Shown here one piece after another: positions 38,102-46,687 of a stretch of DNA of 64,000 bases. Position numbers and translations under genes: made by a program. Below the pieces are notes generated by a model, which saw nothing but the letters and a program-made list of their open reading frames with translations, made no database searches and was not told the origin of the DNA. Source of the stretch: Streptomyces sp. WMMC500 (GTDB lineage: Bacteria > Actinomycetota > Actinomycetes > Streptomycetales > Streptomycetaceae); the NCBI RefSeq assembly GCF_027497195.1, contig NZ_CP114905.1:248001-312000 (forward strand), read 5' to 3'. Every line of letters begins with the position of its first letter. Position 1 is the first letter of the stretch.

Positions 38102-40840
38102 TCAGGAAGCGTCAGCACCGGCGGGGCGCGCAGGCGGGTGAGCCTCCGGAGATCCGCGGCGGTCGCGGGCGCGGAGGACGGCCTTGACGAACTCGCCGAT
38201 CCACAGGACTGCCGAGCCGGCGGCCAGGCAGGCCAGCCACTGCCCGAACGTGAGGTCGGTGGTGGTGAAGAAGCCGTGCAGAGCGTCCAGTTCGACGATG
38301 ACCGCGAGCAGGGCGAGAACCCCGGCCACGGCGAACAGCGGGTGCGGGTTGCTCAGGATGTCGCGGTGGAACAGGCTCCGGGTCGGGTGGCGGACGGTGA
38401 GCAGGTTGAACGCCTGGAAGAAGACGAACGTGACGAGCGCCATCGTGCCCGCCACGCCGCTCGGTGCCCAGGCGAGCATCGCGACGGTGCCGGTCGCCAT
38501 GAGGGTGCTCGTCGCCACGATGCGGATGAGGCGCTCCCGGGTGAGGATGGGCTCCCCCGCGGGTCGCGGCGGGCGGCTCATCGCGTCCCGGCTGACCGGG
38601 TCGACGCCGAGCGTCATCGCCGGCGGGCCGTCCATGACGAGGTTCACGAAGAGGATCTGCAGGGCGGTGAACGGTGCGTCGCCGCCGATGCCGGTGAGGG
38701 AGGTGATCAGGAACGTCAGCACGAAGCCGAGTGCGGTGGAGACCTGGAAGCGGGTGAACTTGACGATGTTGTCGTAGACGCCCCGTCCTTCACGCACGGC
38801 TCGCACGATGGTGTCGAAGTTGTCGTCGGTGAGCACCATCGTCGCCGCTTCCTTGGTGACCTCGGTCCCGGTCACGCCCATGGCCACGCCGATGTCCGCC
38901 TTGCGGAGTGCGGGGGCGTCGTTGACCCCGTCGCCGGTCATCGCCACGACGTCGCCGCGAGCCTGCAGGGCCGTGACGATGCGGAGCTTGTGCTCGGGTG
39001 AGACCCGGGCGATGACGCCGACGTCGTCCAGGTGGCGGGCGAGTTCGCCGTCGGGGATCCGGTCGAGCTCCGCACCGGTGCCGGTCCGGCCGGGGATCCC
39101 GAGATCGCGGGCGATGGCCGCGGCCGTCACCGCGTGGTCACCGGTGATCATGCGGACACGGACACCCGCGTCGTGGCACTGGGCCATGGCCTGCCGTGCC
39201 TCGGGCTTCGGCGGATCGACGATGCCGACGAGAGCGATCAGCACGATCCGGTCCAGCAGCGGCTTGAGGTCCGCCCCGGCGTCGAAGCCGTCCGCGGTGA
39301 AGTCCTGGCGCGCCACGACGAGCACCCGGCGGCCCTGCTCGGCGAGCCCCGCGTTCGCGTCCTCGTAGCTGCGCCGGGCCTCGGGGGTGATCTCGGTGAC
39401 GCCGTCCGGGCCGAGGTAGTGGGTCGCCCCGGTGACCAGGACGTCCGGAGCGCCCTTGACGAAGCAGCGCACGACCGGCCGGTCGTCGTCATCGGTCCAG
39501 TCGTGGAACGTGGCCATGAACTTGTGGTTGGCTTCGAACGGGATCTCCGCCAGGCGCGGGTTCCGCTGCCGCAGCGCCGTGACGTCCAGGCCGCCCTTCT
39601 CGGCGAGCACGATCAGGGCCGCCTCCGTGGGGTCGCCGACCACCGTCTCGTCGCGCAGCACGGCGTCCGTGCACAGGCCCATCGCGATCAGCGCGTGGTG
39701 CAGGGCGTCCGGAGGCGGGCGCCCGTCGGTGGAGAGGATCCGGCCGGCGGTGCCGTAGCCGGAACCGGAGACGGTGAAGCGCCCGCTCGCGAGGACGAGC
39801 TCCCGGGCGGTCATCTGGTTGAGGGTCAGCGTGCCGGTCTTGTCGGTGCAGATGTGCGAGGTGCTGCCGAGCGTCTCCACCGACGACAGCCGCTTGACGA
39901 TCGCCCCGTGACGGGCGAGCCGGTCGGTGCCCATGGCCAGCGTGAAGGCCACCACCGCGGGCAGCCCTTCGGGAATGGCGGCCACGGCCAGCGACGCGGC
40001 GGTGACGAACAGCACGTCGGCCTCCTGCCCGCGGACGAGCCCGAGCACGATCACGACGGCGACCACGACGGCGGCGATGAGCGCCAGCGTCCGGCTGAGC
40101 ACGTCGATCTGCCGCTTCAGCGGCGTCGAGGCGGGCTTGGCCGCATCCAGGAGGTCGGCGATCCGGCCGGTCTCGGTCGCCATGCCGGTCGCGGTGACCA
40201 GCATCTCGCCCCTGCCGCGGGTCACCGAGGTGTTCATGAACAGGGTGTTGGCCCGCTCGGCCACGGGCAGGTCCTCGTCCGCCCGGGCGGCGACGGACTT
40301 CACCGCCGGCTGCGCCTCCCCGGTCAGCTCGGACTCCTGCACCTCGAGCGAGGCCGCCGACAGCAGCCGCCCGTCCGCCGGCACCCGGTCGCCGGCCTCG
40401 ACCTCCACCACGTCACCCGGGACGAGTTCCCCGGCGTCCAGACGGGTGAGCAGGCCGTCCCGCCGGACGGTCGCCGTGGTGACGGTCATCCTCCGCAGCG
40501 CCTCCAGCGAGTCCTCGGCGCGCGACTCCTGGACGAAGCCGATGGTGGCGTTCAGCAGGACGACCACGGCGATCGCGACCGGGGTCTCCCACTCGCGGGA
40601 GATCAGCAGGCTGACCACGGCGGCACCCAGCAGGATCAGGATCATCAGATCCTGGAACTGGCGGACGAACGCGCGCCAGCGAGGATCCCGGTTCGTCTCC
40701 CGCAGCCGGTTGGGGCCGTGGTGCTCACGCCGCTGCGCGGCCTCCCCGGCCGACAGGCCCCGCTCCGGGTCCGCTCGCAGCCGTGCGGCGACCTCGCCGA
40801 CCGGCAGGGCGTGCCACGGTATCCGTTCCGCTTCGTTCAT
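38102..40840 (-). CDS. P2-type cation-transporting ATPase, Ca2+-like
   Basis: This 912-residue P-type ATPase couples ATP hydrolysis to cation export across the cytoplasmic membrane. In order it has an N-terminal cation-ATPase domain (LSAGEAAQRREHHGPNRL), the actuator loop ELTGEAQP (T-G-E), helix M4 with AAIPEGLPAVVAF, the phosphorylation site CTDKTGTLTLN, a nucleotide domain with FVKGAPDVL, the hinge MTGDGVNDAPALRKADIGVA and M6 with NLVMDGPPAMTLGVDPV. PEGL in M4 plus N-x-x-x-D in M6 match the SERCA-type Ca2+ sites. ATG 40840 has GAGGAAGAC upstream; the longer frame is a shadow. It is not clearly in an operon. Confidence 0.9.
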   Translation of the reverse strand: MNEAERIPWHALPVGEVAARLRADPERGLSAGEAAQRREHHGPNRLRETNRDPRWRAFVRQFQDLMILILLGAAVVSLLISREWETPVAIAVVVLLNATIGFVQESRAEDSLEALRRMTVTTATVRRDGLLTRLDAGELVPGDVVEVEAGDRVPADGRLLSAASLEVQESELTGEAQPAVKSVAARADEDLPVAERANTLFMNTSVTRGRGEMLVTATGMATETGRIADLLDAAKPASTPLKRQIDVLSRTLALIAAVVVAVVIVLGLVRGQEADVLFVTAASLAVAAIPEGLPAVVAFTLAMGTDRLARHGAIVKRLSSVETLGSTSHICTDKTGTLTLNQMTARELVLASGRFTVSGSGYGTAGRILSTDGRPPPDALHHALIAMGLCTDAVLRDETVVGDPTEAALIVLAEKGGLDVTALRQRNPRLAEIPFEANHKFMATFHDWTDDDDRPVVRCFVKGAPDVLVTGATHYLGPDGVTEITPEARRSYEDANAGLAEQGRRVLVVARQDFTADGFDAGADLKPLLDRIVLIALVGIVDPPKPEARQAMAQCHDAGVRVRMITGDHAVTAAAIARDLGIPGRTGTGAELDRIPDGELARHLDDVGVIARVSPEHKLRIVTALQARGDVVAMTGDGVNDAPALRKADIGVAMGVTGTEVTKEAATMVLTDDNFDTIVRAVREGRGVYDNIVKFTRFQVSTALGFVLTFLITSLTGIGGDAPFTALQILFVNLVMDGPPAMTLGVDPVSRDAMSRPPRPAGEPILTRERLIRIVATSTLMATGTVAMLAWAPSGVAGTMALVTFVFFQAFNLLTVRHPTRSLFHRDILSNPHPLFAVAGVLALLAVIVELDALHGFFTTTDLTFGQWLACLAAGSAVLWIGEFVKAVLRARDRRGSPEAHPPARPAGADAS

Positions 40841-40974
40841 GTTGTCTTCCTCGGGAGCCGGGGCGACGCGCGGACGTTGTCCAGGCCGGTCGTGGTCGTG
40901 ACCGGCGAGAACGGGCTCGCCGCGCACGCCGCCGCCGGGCCGGTGAGCGGTGACGGCCGCACCCGTGGCGCCGC

Positions 40975-41928
40975 TCAGTCGGCGGTGTCGAGCGCCGCCC
41001 TGAGCACGGCGACGGCCTGCGCGATGGCGCAGCTCGCCGCCGCGGTGGAGCGCAGGGCGTTGAGCATCATGAAGTCGTGCAGGATGCCGTTGTAACGGAC
41101 GCTGACGGTCGGCACCCCGGCCGCCGTCAGCTTGCGCGCGTACGCCTCACCCTCGTCGCGCAGCACGTCGTTCTCGTCGACGACGACGAAGGCCGGCGGC
41201 AGCCCTTCCAGGTCGGCGCGCGAGGCCCGCAGCGGCGAGGCGGTGATCTCCGCGCGCTGGGCGGGGTCGGTGGTGTAGGCGTCCCAGAACCAGGCCATGC
41301 CCTTGGCCGTCAGGAACGGCCCGGCGGCGAACTCGCGGTAGCTGTCGGTGTCCTGCCCCGCGTCGGTGACCGGATAGTAGAGCGACTGGTGCACGAAGCT
41401 CACGTCGCCCCGGCGCTTGGCCATGAGGGTCAGGGCGGCGGTCATGTTCCCGCCGACGGAGTCCCCGGCCACCGCCATCCGGGAGGGGTCCAGCCCCTCC
41501 TCGGCACCGTGCCGGGTGACCCACTGGGCGGTGGCGTAGCCCTGCTCGACGGCCACCGGGTACCGGGCCTCGGGCGACCTGTCGTACTCGACGAAGACCA
41601 CCGCCACGTGCGCGTCGACGGCAAGCTCCCGCACGAGCCGGTCGTGGGTGCCCGCGTTGCCGAGAACCCACCCGCCGCCGTGCATGTAGAGCACGGCGGG
41701 CAGCGGCCCCGACGAGGTGGCGGGCTTCACGATCCGCACGCGCACGTCGCCGACCTCCGCGGGCACGACGATCCACTTCTCCTGGACCTCCGGCATGGCC
41801 ATCGGCGCGGCCTGGAGGTCGTCCAGGGCCTTCCGGGCGCCTTCGGGGCCCAGCTCGTACAGGAACGGCGGCTTCGACGTCGCCTGCGCGAGGTCGTGGG
41901 CGGCGGGTTCCAGGACGTGTTCGTTCAT
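40975..41928 (-). CDS. HSL-family alpha/beta hydrolase
   Basis: The 317-residue esterase is of the hormone-sensitive-lipase (family IV) type. It shows the oxyanion motif MHGGGWVLG, the nucleophile elbow AVAGDSVGGNM with Ser in G-D-S-x-G-G, Asp in VVVDENDVLRDEG and His in NGILHDFMML. There is no signal peptide, so it is cytoplasmic. Its start lies 14 bases after the stop of the ferritin-like gene, which makes it third in the operon SDR / ferritin-like / hydrolase. The operon promoter resembles ECF41-controlled promoters, so a stress- or metabolite-linked role is inferred. Confidence 0.88.
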   Translation of the reverse strand: MNEHVLEPAAHDLAQATSKPPFLYELGPEGARKALDDLQAAPMAMPEVQEKWIVVPAEVGDVRVRIVKPATSSGPLPAVLYMHGGGWVLGNAGTHDRLVRELAVDAHVAVVFVEYDRSPEARYPVAVEQGYATAQWVTRHGAEEGLDPSRMAVAGDSVGGNMTAALTLMAKRRGDVSFVHQSLYYPVTDAGQDTDSYREFAAGPFLTAKGMAWFWDAYTTDPAQRAEITASPLRASRADLEGLPPAFVVVDENDVLRDEGEAYARKLTAAGVPTVSVRYNGILHDFMMLNALRSTAAASCAIAQAVAVLRAALDTAD

Positions 41929-41942
41929 GAGGTGCCTCCCGG

Positions 41943-42962
41943 TCAGGTGCGTGATTCGGACGGGACGTAACGGAAGGTGGGGCCGTGGCCGCCGGGAAGC
42001 CGCATCAGGGACTGCGCCTGCGCCTTCAGCCGGAACATCTCGCCGGTGGCGGCGCGCAGTTGCCCGGGCCTGCCGTCGAAGGCCTGCTCCAGCAGCCGGA
42101 GGATCCCGCAGTAGGTGCGGTCGAACTCCTCCTGCGCCGCCCGGGCCTCCGTGCCCTCGGCGGCCCGGCGCGGGTGGGGCGCCATGGCCGCGACCCCCTC
42201 CGGATCCACCGCGACCCTCTCCCCCGTGGGCCCCGACCGCGGCGTGTCCCCCGGGCGGAAACGGCGGCCCGCCTTCAGCTCCTGGAAGCGGTAGTAGTGC
42301 CCGACCTCGTCCCGCCCCGGATGGAAGACGTCACGATCGCCGTCCCACACCTCACCCCGGTCGTTGCCCTCGCCCTGCTCGACGATCTCCGCCAGCGCGC
42401 CGAGCGCCGATTCCAGGTCCTCCACCGCGAAGAGTTCCCCGGCGGTGTGCCGGAACCGGGCGCCACGGACCTGACGGGCCGGGTCGCCGGTGAAGACCGC
42501 CGGCTCACCGAGCCGGTCGCACAGCTCGCGCAGCCCCTGCTCGATCGCGGCGTAGAACTGGCCGATCGTCTGGTACCCGTCGTCCTGCGGCGCGGCACCG
42601 GGCGGGGCGGGCCGTTCGAGCCGCAGGAACATCTCCAGCGCCTCCGGCCCGAACGGCACCAGCGACAGCTCCAGGTCGCCGTGGGGCAGCCGCCGGGGAT
42701 GGGGCGGCAGCATCTCCGGCCTGTCCAGGCGCGGCCGGCCGCCGACCGCGTTGAGCAGGTTCGCCACCAGCGCCAGATGCAGCATCTCCTCCACGAAGAC
42801 ACTGCTGACCACTTCCACCGCCGCGGCGTTCCGGTCGGCGTCCAGGGAGTACAACGCCGTCAGGTACGGCGGCAGCGTCGCGTGCTCCAGCTCCACCGCC
42901 CACTGCAGGTGGTCACGGAGGCCGGCAAGCGTGTCGATACGCGCTGATCGTTCGTGGGTCAC
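41943..42962 (-). CDS. Ferritin-like protein (VioB/iminophenylpyruvate-dimer-synthase-type domain)
   Basis: The 339-residue protein begins with a ferritin-like four-helix region that carries two E-x-x-H-type motifs, AVELEHATLPPYLTALYS and VFVEEMLHLALVANLLNAVGG, which can bind a di-iron or mono-iron centre. The arrangement matches the ferritin-like domain found in VioB/RebD/StaD-type enzymes and in many stand-alone bacterial proteins of unknown reaction. A second half with EVGHYYRFQELKAGRRF and REAL-like helices is typical of the stand-alone group. GTG 42962 overlaps the SDR stop by four bases. It is probably an oxidative enzyme or a metal-binding protein acting with the SDR. Confidence 0.82.
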   Translation of the reverse strand: MTHERSARIDTLAGLRDHLQWAVELEHATLPPYLTALYSLDADRNAAAVEVVSSVFVEEMLHLALVANLLNAVGGRPRLDRPEMLPPHPRRLPHGDLELSLVPFGPEALEMFLRLERPAPPGAAPQDDGYQTIGQFYAAIEQGLRELCDRLGEPAVFTGDPARQVRGARFRHTAGELFAVEDLESALGALAEIVEQGEGNDRGEVWDGDRDVFHPGRDEVGHYYRFQELKAGRRFRPGDTPRSGPTGERVAVDPEGVAAMAPHPRRAAEGTEARAAQEEFDRTYCGILRLLEQAFDGRPGQLRAATGEMFRLKAQAQSLMRLPGGHGPTFRYVPSESRT

Positions 42963-43711
42963 CGGGCCACGGCCCCGACGAGCCAGTCGTGATAGCCGAT
43001 GGTGCCCAGCCGGGCGCCCTCGTCCGGCACCAGGGACCGGTCCGTCAGCGCGCCGCCGAAGTAGCGCGCCCCGGGGTCTGTGACGACCTCGCGGCTGTCG
43101 GCCCAGGCCGCGAGCGCCTGCCGGAAGAACTCGTCCATGCGGTACTGCTCGGGTCCCGCGATCTCGATCCGGCCCATCAGCGGCCCGCCCACGGCGGTCC
43201 TGGCGACCGCCTCGGCCACGTCCTCACCCGCGATGGGCTGGAACAGCACGGGTGCCAGGTGCACCTTGCCGTCCACCGTTGCGCCGTCGGCGATGCCGGG
43301 GACGAACTCGTAGAACTGCGTCGAGTGCACCAGCGAGAACGGGACGCCCGACTTCTCGATCAGCTCCTCCTGGGCGTTCTTGGCGTCGAAGTAGCCGCTG
43401 CCCGTCATCCGTTCCGTGCCGACGATCGACAGCGCGAGGTGGTGGCCCACGCCCGCCTCGGACTCCGCCGCGAGCAGGTTGCCGGTGGAGGTCGTGAAGA
43501 ACTTCATGACGGCGTCCGGCTCGAACGACGGCGAGTTGGAGAGGTCGATGACGACCTGCGTGCCCGTCATCGCTTCTGCCAGCCCCGCCCCGGTCAGCGT
43601 GTCGACGCCGGTGGTCAGGTCCGCCACCACGGCCTCGTGACCGTGCTCGCGCAGTTTCGTCACCACTTTCGAGCCGATGAGCCCGGCCCCGCCGATCACC
43701 ACGATCTTCAC
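42959..43711 (-). CDS. Atypical SDR (NmrA/epimerase-like) oxidoreductase
   Basis: The 250-residue NAD(P)-binding protein begins with the Rossmann motif VVIGGAGLIGSKVV (G-x-x-G-x-x-G). It then has AVVADLTTGVD, VIDLSNSPSFEPDAV, GVGHHLALSIVGTERM and SGYFDAKNAQEELIEKSG, where Tyr and Lys positions follow the atypical SDR pattern (Y-x-x-x-K). Such SDR genes are among the recurrent partners and targets of ECF41 sigma factors (carboxymuconolactone decarboxylase/oxidoreductase/epimerase set). GTG 43711 begins 45 bases after a -10-like GTCTTAG whose -35 partner is AGTCACA. It is the first gene of the three-gene operon. Confidence 0.88.
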   Translation of the reverse strand: MKIVVIGGAGLIGSKVVTKLREHGHEAVVADLTTGVDTLTGAGLAEAMTGTQVVIDLSNSPSFEPDAVMKFFTTSTGNLLAAESEAGVGHHLALSIVGTERMTGSGYFDAKNAQEELIEKSGVPFSLVHSTQFYEFVPGIADGATVDGKVHLAPVLFQPIAGEDVAEAVARTAVGGPLMGRIEIAGPEQYRMDEFFRQALAAWADSREVVTDPGARYFGGALTDRSLVPDEGARLGTIGYHDWLVGAVAR

Positions 43712-43755
43712 TACCGACCCCTTGCGTCCCCGGGAACCCGTTGTGCCCCGGTCGC

Positions 43756-43789
43756 CAGCTAAGACCGGACGGCGTCCGGTCTTGTGACT
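43756..43789 (-). promoter_or_regulatory. ECF41-like promoter of the SDR operon
   Basis: On the minus strand AGTCACA (43789-43783) is followed after 16 bases by GGTCTTAGCTG. This is close to the ECF41 consensus TGTCACA-N16-CGTC. The string GTCTTAGCTG is identical to one in the yceI promoter. The start codon lies about 45 bases downstream. Confidence 0.6.
43761..43783. repeat. Perfect 10-base inverted repeat inside the SDR promoter
   Basis: AAGACCGGAC and GTCCGGTCTT flank a 3-base centre (GGC). The palindrome fills the spacer and -10 region of the predicted ECF41-type promoter, the place expected for a repressor operator. It is unlikely to be a terminator, given its position. Confidence 0.6.
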
Positions 43790-43967
43790 GCTCCGATGCG
43801 GGAGATCGCGCGGCCGGGCACCTCCCGGTGCGGCCGTTCGGCCAGCTCTCCGTCCTCCGCCGCGATCGGCGAGGTGCGGATGCGGCTGCCGGGAGTACGG
43901 GCTCCCGCGCGCGATACCGGAGGGCCGCCCGGGGCTGAAATTGCGGGGGCCGGCGTAAAGTCAGTTC

Positions 43968-46670
43968 GTGAAGTTGATCGGGCGCGACAAGGATCTCGCC
44001 CGGCTGGACGCCTTCGTCGACCAGGACGCCGTCGAAGGGGGCGCGTTCGTCCTGCTGGGTGCGGCCGGCGTCGGCAAGTCCGTCCTGCTGGACGCGGCCG
44101 CGGCACGGGCGGAGGCCGCCGGCCGCCGGGTGCTGCGCGCCTCCGGGTCGCAGTTCGAGGGCGAGGTGACCTACGCCGGTCTGCACCAGGTCCTCCACCC
44201 GCTCTTCGACGAGCTGCCCCACCTGGACCCCGTGCACCAGCAGGCACTGAGCGTCGCCCTGGGGCTCGGAGAAGGAGCCGCCCCCGGCCAGCTTCTCGTG
44301 GCCAACGCGGCCCTGCTGCTCCTGTGCCGGGCGGCGCGGCCCGGCCCGCTGCTGGTGGTCATCGACGACATCTCCTGGCTGGACCGGGCCAGCGCCGTCG
44401 TGCTCGGCCTCGTGGCACGCCGCCTCACCGGCGGCGGGGTCGGCCTGCTCGCCGCGTCGCGATCCGGCGGGGAGACGCACTTCGACCACGGCGGCCTGCC
44501 GGGCTACGAGCTGCAGCCACTCGAAGAACAGCACGCGAGGGCCCTGCTGAATGCACACTTCCCTGCGCTGACGTCCCGGATCCGCCGGCGGCTGCTGGCG
44601 GACGCGGAGGGCAACCCCCTGGCCCTCCTGGAGCTGCCGGTGGCCCTCGGCAACGTCCACGGAGCGCTGCCGCCCGTCCTGCCACTCAGCGACCGTCTGC
44701 AGGCGGTGTTCGCCGCGCGGATCCGGAACCTGCCGGAGACGACGTACGACATGCTGCTGCTCGCCGTACTGGACGGCACCGGGGACCTGAACGTCCTCGA
44801 CACCGGCGCGCTGGCAGCCGCCGAGCGGGCACGGCTCGTCAGGGTCGACCGGGGCGCCGGAAGGCTGCACTTCCGCCATCCGCTGATCGGCTCCGCGGTG
44901 ATGGAGACGGCCACGAGCGGGCAACGCCACCGCGCGCACCGGCTGCTCGCCGAGCGCCTGACCGGCCAGCCGGAACGACGGGCCTGGCATCTGGCGGAGG
45001 CCGCTCAGGGCCCGGACGAGGAAGTCGCCGCACTGCTGGACTCCGTTGCCGACGCCTACCTGCGGCGGGGGGACAGCGTCCACGCCATCACGCTGCTCCT
45101 GCGCGCGGCCGAACTGAGCACGGACGATCTCGAGCGGGCCGGCCGCCTGGGCGTGGCCGCCTACTTCGGCGCGGTCGTCAACGGGGACCTGCGCGACGCT
45201 CCGCGACTGCTGGAGCAGGCCCGCAGGGCGGACCGGCGGGGCGAGTCGCTGGCCGCCGCGGTCGGCGGCGCGTACCACCTGCTCAACGGCGAGGGCGACG
45301 TGGACAGCGCGCACCGCCTGCTGGTCGGCGCGATCGAGATGCTCGACGACCCGGGCGACGCCCGCAACGAGACTCTCGTCGAGGGGCTCTACACCCTGCT
45401 CATGATCTGCTTCTTCGGCGGCCGGGCCGAACTCTGGGAGCCCTTCCACGAGGCGATCGACCGGCTCGAGCCGGGACCGCCCGAGCTGATGGACATCCTC
45501 GGCAGGACCTTCTCCGACCCCGCCCGTCTGGCAGCCCCCGTGCTCGACCGGGTCGACGCCGCGATCGCCGGCCTGCACCGGGAGTTCATTCCCGTACGCA
45601 TCATCCGCATCGCCATCGCCGCCGCTTTGATCGACCGCCTGGGCCCGTGCCGCGAAGGCTTGTGGCGGGTCGTCCACCACGGTCGCGACGGCGGAGCCGT
45701 CACTTCGGCGATCGAGGCACTGTTCGTCCTGGGCAACGACTGCTTCTTCGTCGGGCAGTACGAGGAGCTGGAGGAGGTCCTCGACGAGGGGCTGGCGCTG
45801 TGTGACCAGCACGGCTACCCGCTGCTCTCCTGGCCGGGCGTCTACCTGAGGGCGATGGTGGCGGCGGTGCGCGGTGAGACGGAGACCGCCACGGGACTGG
45901 CCGACCGGATGGCCCGCTGGGCGACCCCGCGGGGAGCCCGGGCGATCCAGAACTACGCATGGCAGGTCAACGCGCTGGTGGCACTGGGCGCGGGCGACTT
46001 CGAGAAGGCCTATCAGCAGGCCGCCTCGATCAGCCCGGCGGGTGTGCTGGCCTCGCACGTGCCGCACGCGCTGTGGGCGATCACGGACCTCGTCGAGGCC
46101 GCCTGGCGGAGCGGCCGCCAGCAGGTAGCCGCCGCGCACGCCGCCGCGGTGCAGGGCACGGCTGTGATCTCGCCGCGGCTGGCGATGGTCGCCGGGGCCT
46201 CGGCGGCCCTGACCGCCGACGACGCGGACTACCGCCGGTTGTTCGACGCGGCGCTCGGCATACCCGGTGCGGAGCGCTGGCCGTTCGAGCACGCCAGGTG
46301 GCAGCTCCTGTACGGGGAGCGCCTGCGCCGGGACAGGGCCACCGCCGAGGCCCGCGTGCAGCTCGCCGCCGCGCACGAAACCTTCCGCAGCCTGGGCGCC
46401 CGCCCGTGGCTGACCAGGGCCAACACCGAGCTGCGCGCGACGGGCCGGGCCATCGGCCCGGGCGGGGCGGAGCTCACTCCCCAGCAGTGGGAGATCGCCA
46501 CGCTCGCCGCCGAGGGGCTGACCAACAAGCAGATCGGCGAGCGGCTGTTCCTGTCCCCGCGGACCGTCGCCAATCACCTCTACCAGTCGTTCCCGAAGCT
46601 CGGGATCGCCTCACGGGCGGGGCTTCGCGACGCGTTGAGTCGAATGACTCAATCGAAGCCGCCGACCTGA
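43968..46670 (+). CDS. LAL-type LuxR family transcriptional regulator (first of four)
   Basis: The 900-residue large ATP-binding LuxR regulator has a Walker A LGAAGVGKSVLLD (residues 30-42), a Walker B-like LLVVIDDISWLDRAS, a helical TPR-type middle of about 500 residues and a C-terminal LuxR HTH, LTPQQWEIATLAAEGLTNKQIGERL to LGIASRAGLRDAL. Such proteins integrate a ligand or protein signal through the ATPase/TPR parts and activate promoters. GTG 43968 has no strong ribosome site. It is divergent from the SDR operon and only 17 bases upstream of the second LAL gene, so the two are probably co-transcribed. Confidence 0.9.
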   Translation: MKLIGRDKDLARLDAFVDQDAVEGGAFVLLGAAGVGKSVLLDAAAARAEAAGRRVLRASGSQFEGEVTYAGLHQVLHPLFDELPHLDPVHQQALSVALGLGEGAAPGQLLVANAALLLLCRAARPGPLLVVIDDISWLDRASAVVLGLVARRLTGGGVGLLAASRSGGETHFDHGGLPGYELQPLEEQHARALLNAHFPALTSRIRRRLLADAEGNPLALLELPVALGNVHGALPPVLPLSDRLQAVFAARIRNLPETTYDMLLLAVLDGTGDLNVLDTGALAAAERARLVRVDRGAGRLHFRHPLIGSAVMETATSGQRHRAHRLLAERLTGQPERRAWHLAEAAQGPDEEVAALLDSVADAYLRRGDSVHAITLLLRAAELSTDDLERAGRLGVAAYFGAVVNGDLRDAPRLLEQARRADRRGESLAAAVGGAYHLLNGEGDVDSAHRLLVGAIEMLDDPGDARNETLVEGLYTLLMICFFGGRAELWEPFHEAIDRLEPGPPELMDILGRTFSDPARLAAPVLDRVDAAIAGLHREFIPVRIIRIAIAAALIDRLGPCREGLWRVVHHGRDGGAVTSAIEALFVLGNDCFFVGQYEELEEVLDEGLALCDQHGYPLLSWPGVYLRAMVAAVRGETETATGLADRMARWATPRGARAIQNYAWQVNALVALGAGDFEKAYQQAASISPAGVLASHVPHALWAITDLVEAAWRSGRQQVAAAHAAAVQGTAVISPRLAMVAGASAALTADDADYRRLFDAALGIPGAERWPFEHARWQLLYGERLRRDRATAEARVQLAAAHETFRSLGARPWLTRANTELRATGRAIGPGGAELTPQQWEIATLAAEGLTNKQIGERLFLSPRTVANHLYQSFPKLGIASRAGLRDALSRMTQSKPPT

Positions 46671-46687
46671 AACGTAGGGTGGACAGC

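Noticed and set aside
43761..43783. Inverted repeat read as a terminator
   Set aside because: It is upstream of the SDR start and inside the predicted promoter, so an operator is more likely.
43224..46577. Open frame of 1117 codons on the minus strand opposite the first LAL gene
   Set aside because: The composition is Gly/Arg/Gln-rich without any domain, and it lies fully antisense to a clear LAL regulator. High G+C keeps the antisense frame free of stops.
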